From: Aquificaceae bacterium
GTDB lineage: Bacteria > Aquificota > Aquificia > Aquificales > Aquificaceae
NCBI GenBank assembly: GCA_015490105.1
Contig: WFYK01000101.1
Span: 1-17,148, forward strand
Reading direction: 5' to 3'
DNA length: 17,148 bases
Shown here: piece by piece, positions 15,406 through 17,148 of the stretch
Numbering within the stretch: the first letter of the stretch is position 1
Layout: every line of letters starts with the position of its first letter
Notes under the pieces: generated by a model
The model's database searches: none
The model's input: the letters and a program-made list of their open reading frames with translations, nothing else
Told to the model about the DNA's origin: nothing
Position numbers and translations under genes: made by a program

Positions 15406-15721
15406 GCTTACCCTTAGAAACAACGAGCCTCTCTACGGGCTCTCCGCCCTTGAGGTGTTTGGAAACGATCTCTTCCACATCTTCCGCTTTAACGTTCCCA
15501 TACCAAACACCGTCAGGATAAACGACTATAGTGGGTCCCATCATACAAGGACCCAAGCAACCGGTGGGTGTTACCGCAACGCTCATGAAAAGCTCAGGAT
15601 CCTGCTGAAGCTTTTCCATAAAGACCTGATAGAGATCCCTCGATCCTTTATCCGCACAAGACCCCTGAGGATGTCCGGGGGGTCTTTGATTTACGCATAT
15701 GAAAACGTGCTTGAACTCCAT
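15389..15721 (-). CDS. thioredoxin-like [2Fe-2S] ferredoxin (Fd4 type)
   Basis: 110 residues. The cysteine set Cys9, Cys22, Cys55 and Cys59, with RPPGHPQGSC and TPTGCLGPCMMGP, is that of the dimeric thioredoxin-fold ferredoxins known structurally from Aquifex aeolicus Fd4. The C-terminus KGGEPVERLVVSKGKPPGMF is also like Fd4, the best taxonomic marker in the window. The fold resembles the NuoE ferredoxin domain. It carries electrons in the cytoplasm; the physiological partner is unclear. GGAGG lies upstream of ATG 15721. The gene is divergent from yajC and shares a TTAA stop overlap with hfq. Confidence 0.96.
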   Translation of the reverse strand: MEFKHVFICVNQRPPGHPQGSCADKGSRDLYQVFMEKLQQDPELFMSVAVTPTGCLGPCMMGPTIVVYPDGVWYGNVKAEDVEEIVSKHLKGGEPVERLVVSKGKPPGMF

Positions 15722-15766
15722 CCGCTTACCTCCGCTTAAGGGTTTTGTTTAAAAAAAGATACTACA

Positions 15767-15782
15767 CCTCCGACAGCGGAGG
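15767..15782. repeat. hairpin CCTCCG-ACAG-CGGAGG between ferredoxin and yajC
   Basis: A perfect 6-bp GC-rich stem with a 4-nt loop sits in the 100-bp divergent gap. It lies upstream of a TAAAAT -10-like box (15788-15793) for yajC. It may be an operator or an untranslated-leader hairpin; no function can be assigned. Confidence 0.35.
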
Positions 15783-15821
15783 GCGGATAAAATAGACCAA
15801 GATCTCTAAGGAGGAAAGGAG

Positions 15822-16160
15822 ATGATCGACGTTGCCTTCGCCCAGTCCAAGGGAGGACCCGATCCGGTAGGAGCCATTCTGTTCCAAATACTCTTCTTGG
15901 TGGGAATCTTTGCCATCTTTTACTTCCTGATAATAAGGCCCCAGAAGAAGGAAAGGGAACGTCACAGGAAGTTCTTGGAAGATCTCAAGAAAGGAGATAA
16001 GGTTATCACCTCTTCGGGTATCTGGGGAACGGTAACGGACATAGGCGACAGAACCATAACCTTGAAGGTAGACTCAAACACCAAGATAACCTTCTCAAAA
16101 GAGGCGATCATGACATACCAGCCCGACTACAAGAAAGCTAAGGAGAAAGAGGAAAAATGA
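15822..16160 (+). CDS. yajC: Sec translocase accessory protein YajC
   Basis: 112 residues, the usual size. A short N-terminus is followed by one membrane helix (about residues 17-40, AILFQILFLVGIFAIFYFLII) and the hallmark RPQKKERERHRKFLEDLKKGDKV, then SSGIWGTVTDIGDRTITLKV, a small cytoplasmic beta domain. YajC associates with SecDF and YidC in the inner membrane. AAGGAGG lies ahead of ATG 15822. The lysine/glutamate-rich tail ends in a 4-nt ATGA overlap with trpS. The common yajC-secD-secF order is not seen directly here, since trpS follows. Confidence 0.95.
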   Translation: MIDVAFAQSKGGPDPVGAILFQILFLVGIFAIFYFLIIRPQKKERERHRKFLEDLKKGDKVITSSGIWGTVTDIGDRTITLKVDSNTKITFSKEAIMTYQPDYKKAKEKEEK

Positions 16161-17148
16161 GGATAGTCAGCGGTATGAGGCCCACTGGCCAGCTTCATAT
16201 TGGCCACTACTTCGGGGTTATAGAAAACTGGAAAAAACTTCAGGAAGAACACGAAACCTTCTTCTTCATAGCGGACTGGCACGCCCTTACCACAGCCTAT
16301 AAGAACGTAGAAGCACTTAAAAGTAACGTGGAAGAGGTGATGATCGACTGGATAGCCCTCGGGTTGGATCCCGAAAAAAGCACCCTCTTTATCCAATCAA
16401 AGGTGAAGGAACACGCGGAGCTTCACCTTCTCTTCTCTATGATTACCCCGAAAAGTTGGCTCGAATGGAATCCCACTTACAAGGATATGAAATTTAACCT
16501 CCTCAGACTGCAAGAGGTGGTAGATCAGTTCAAAGAAAGGCTCAAAGATCCTGTTTTGAGGATCGTAGAAGATCTTCCCTACGAGGTTGTGGAAAAGGAA
16601 AAGTTTATCGAAAGACTTTTAGAAGATCTGTCTGAAACACTGCTGGGGGCACTCATAGAAGGGGAGATAGAGCCCGACCTTTTGAAAAAGCTAAACGTTT
16701 CAAAGAGAGAGTTTTACGAGACAGACACTTACGGATTTTTGGGGTATCCGGTTCTACAAGCCTCGGACATCCTCATATACAAAGGGGAAGGTGTCCCCGT
16801 CGGAGAGGATCAACTGCCTCACGTGGAACTCACCCGCGAGATCGCAAGGAGATTTAACCGTCTATACGGCGAAATATTTCCCGAACCTAAAGCCTTGCTC
16901 ACCGAAACCCCTAAGCTTCCCGGAACCGACGGCAGGAAGATGAGCAAATCCTACAACAACGCCATATTCTTCAGCGACACGAAGGAAGAGGTTCAAAGGA
17001 AGGTTATGAAAATGTTCACCGACCCGCAGAAACTCAGGAAAAACGATCCCGGAAGACCCGAGGTGTGCCCGGTCTTTAGCTACCACAGGATATTCTCCTC
17101 TGAAGAGGCTAAGGTTTTACAGATAGAAAAGGACTGCAAAAGCGGAAC
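16157..17148 (+). CDS. trpS: tryptophanyl-tRNA synthetase, 5' part (3' end outside window)
   Basis: 330 codons are visible and the frame is open at the window end. This class I synthetase charges tRNA-Trp. The HIGH signature is GQLHIGHYFG, preceded by SGMRPTG; FIADWHALTT binds substrate, PVLQASDILIY is the conserved mid-domain strand, and GTDGRKMSKSYNN is the KMSKS loop. Between WNPTYKDMKF and ETDTYGFLGYPV there are roughly 75 residues, where E. coli TrpRS has only about 10-15. This charged helical insertion (RLQEVVDQFKERLKDP to LKKLNVSKRE) makes it longer than usual bacterial TrpRS; I recall Aquifex TrpRS also being longer than average, but cannot check it here. ATG 16157 overlaps the yajC stop by 4 nt and has GAGG upstream inside yajC, so translation is coupled. 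Confidence 0.96.
   Translation, partial: MRIVSGMRPTGQLHIGHYFGVIENWKKLQEEHETFFFIADWHALTTAYKNVEALKSNVEEVMIDWIALGLDPEKSTLFIQSKVKEHAELHLLFSMITPKSWLEWNPTYKDMKFNLLRLQEVVDQFKERLKDPVLRIVEDLPYEVVEKEKFIERLLEDLSETLLGALIEGEIEPDLLKKLNVSKREFYETDTYGFLGYPVLQASDILIYKGEGVPVGEDQLPHVELTREIARRFNRLYGEIFPEPKALLTETPKLPGTDGRKMSKSYNNAIFFSDTKEEVQRKVMKMFTDPQKLRKNDPGRPEVCPVFSYHRIFSSEEAKVLQIEKDCKSG

Noticed and set aside
1..17148. mobile element, phage or CRISPR content
   Set aside because: There is no transposase, integrase, repeat-spacer array or terminal repeat. The tRNA-Asp gene has no second partial copy in the window that would mark an attachment site.

Overview
The window looks like a chromosomal segment from a thermophilic member of the Aquificaceae (Aquifex / Hydrogenobacter / Thermocrinis / Hydrogenivirga group). 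The best clue is a thioredoxin-like [2Fe-2S] ferredoxin that I recognise as very close to Aquifex aeolicus Fd4. An 80-residue Hfq of the Aquifex type, very tight gene packing (4-nt ATGA overlaps, overlapping convergent genes) and strong AGGAGG ribosome sites agree with this. I see no mobile element, CRISPR array or rRNA. The genus is not proven.

Left part (1-3440): the 3' end of a UbiA-type prenyltransferase gene runs tail-to-tail into a stand-alone V4R-domain gene. Divergent from that is a small CPRC thioredoxin-fold protein, whose 3' end overlaps trpC by 56 bp on the other strand. trpC is the last gene of a minus-strand operon that begins with a DsrE-like sulfur-relay protein and continues with a YhcC-type radical SAM protein.

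Middle (3440-9932): a secreted orphan protein, then a complete tripartite RND efflux operon (TolC-like, periplasmic adaptor, RND permease). The DsrE operon and the efflux operon carry almost the same leader. A 22-nt AT-rich motif (20/22 identical, containing the palindrome AGAATATTCT) lies exactly 17 nt before the start codon in both, in the same orientation relative to the gene. They are therefore probably co-regulated, and the secreted orphan that lies between the two copies may belong to the same regulon.

Right part (9933-17148): a tRNA-Asp gene with encoded CCA, then uvrA; an unusual multidomain protein (lipoate-protein ligase with its accessory domain, a cysteine-rich DUF116 region, and a domain resembling the CO dehydrogenase/acetyl-CoA synthase epsilon subunit); hfq; the Fd4-like ferredoxin on the minus strand, tail-to-tail with hfq; and yajC-trpS as a translationally coupled pair, trpS being cut by the window end.

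The two most novel-looking items are the lipoate ligase/DUF116/epsilon-like fusion and the duplicated operator-leader linking a DsrE-like sulfur operon to an RND pump. Both could relate to sulfur metabolism in a thermophilic chemolithotroph, but that link is inference.
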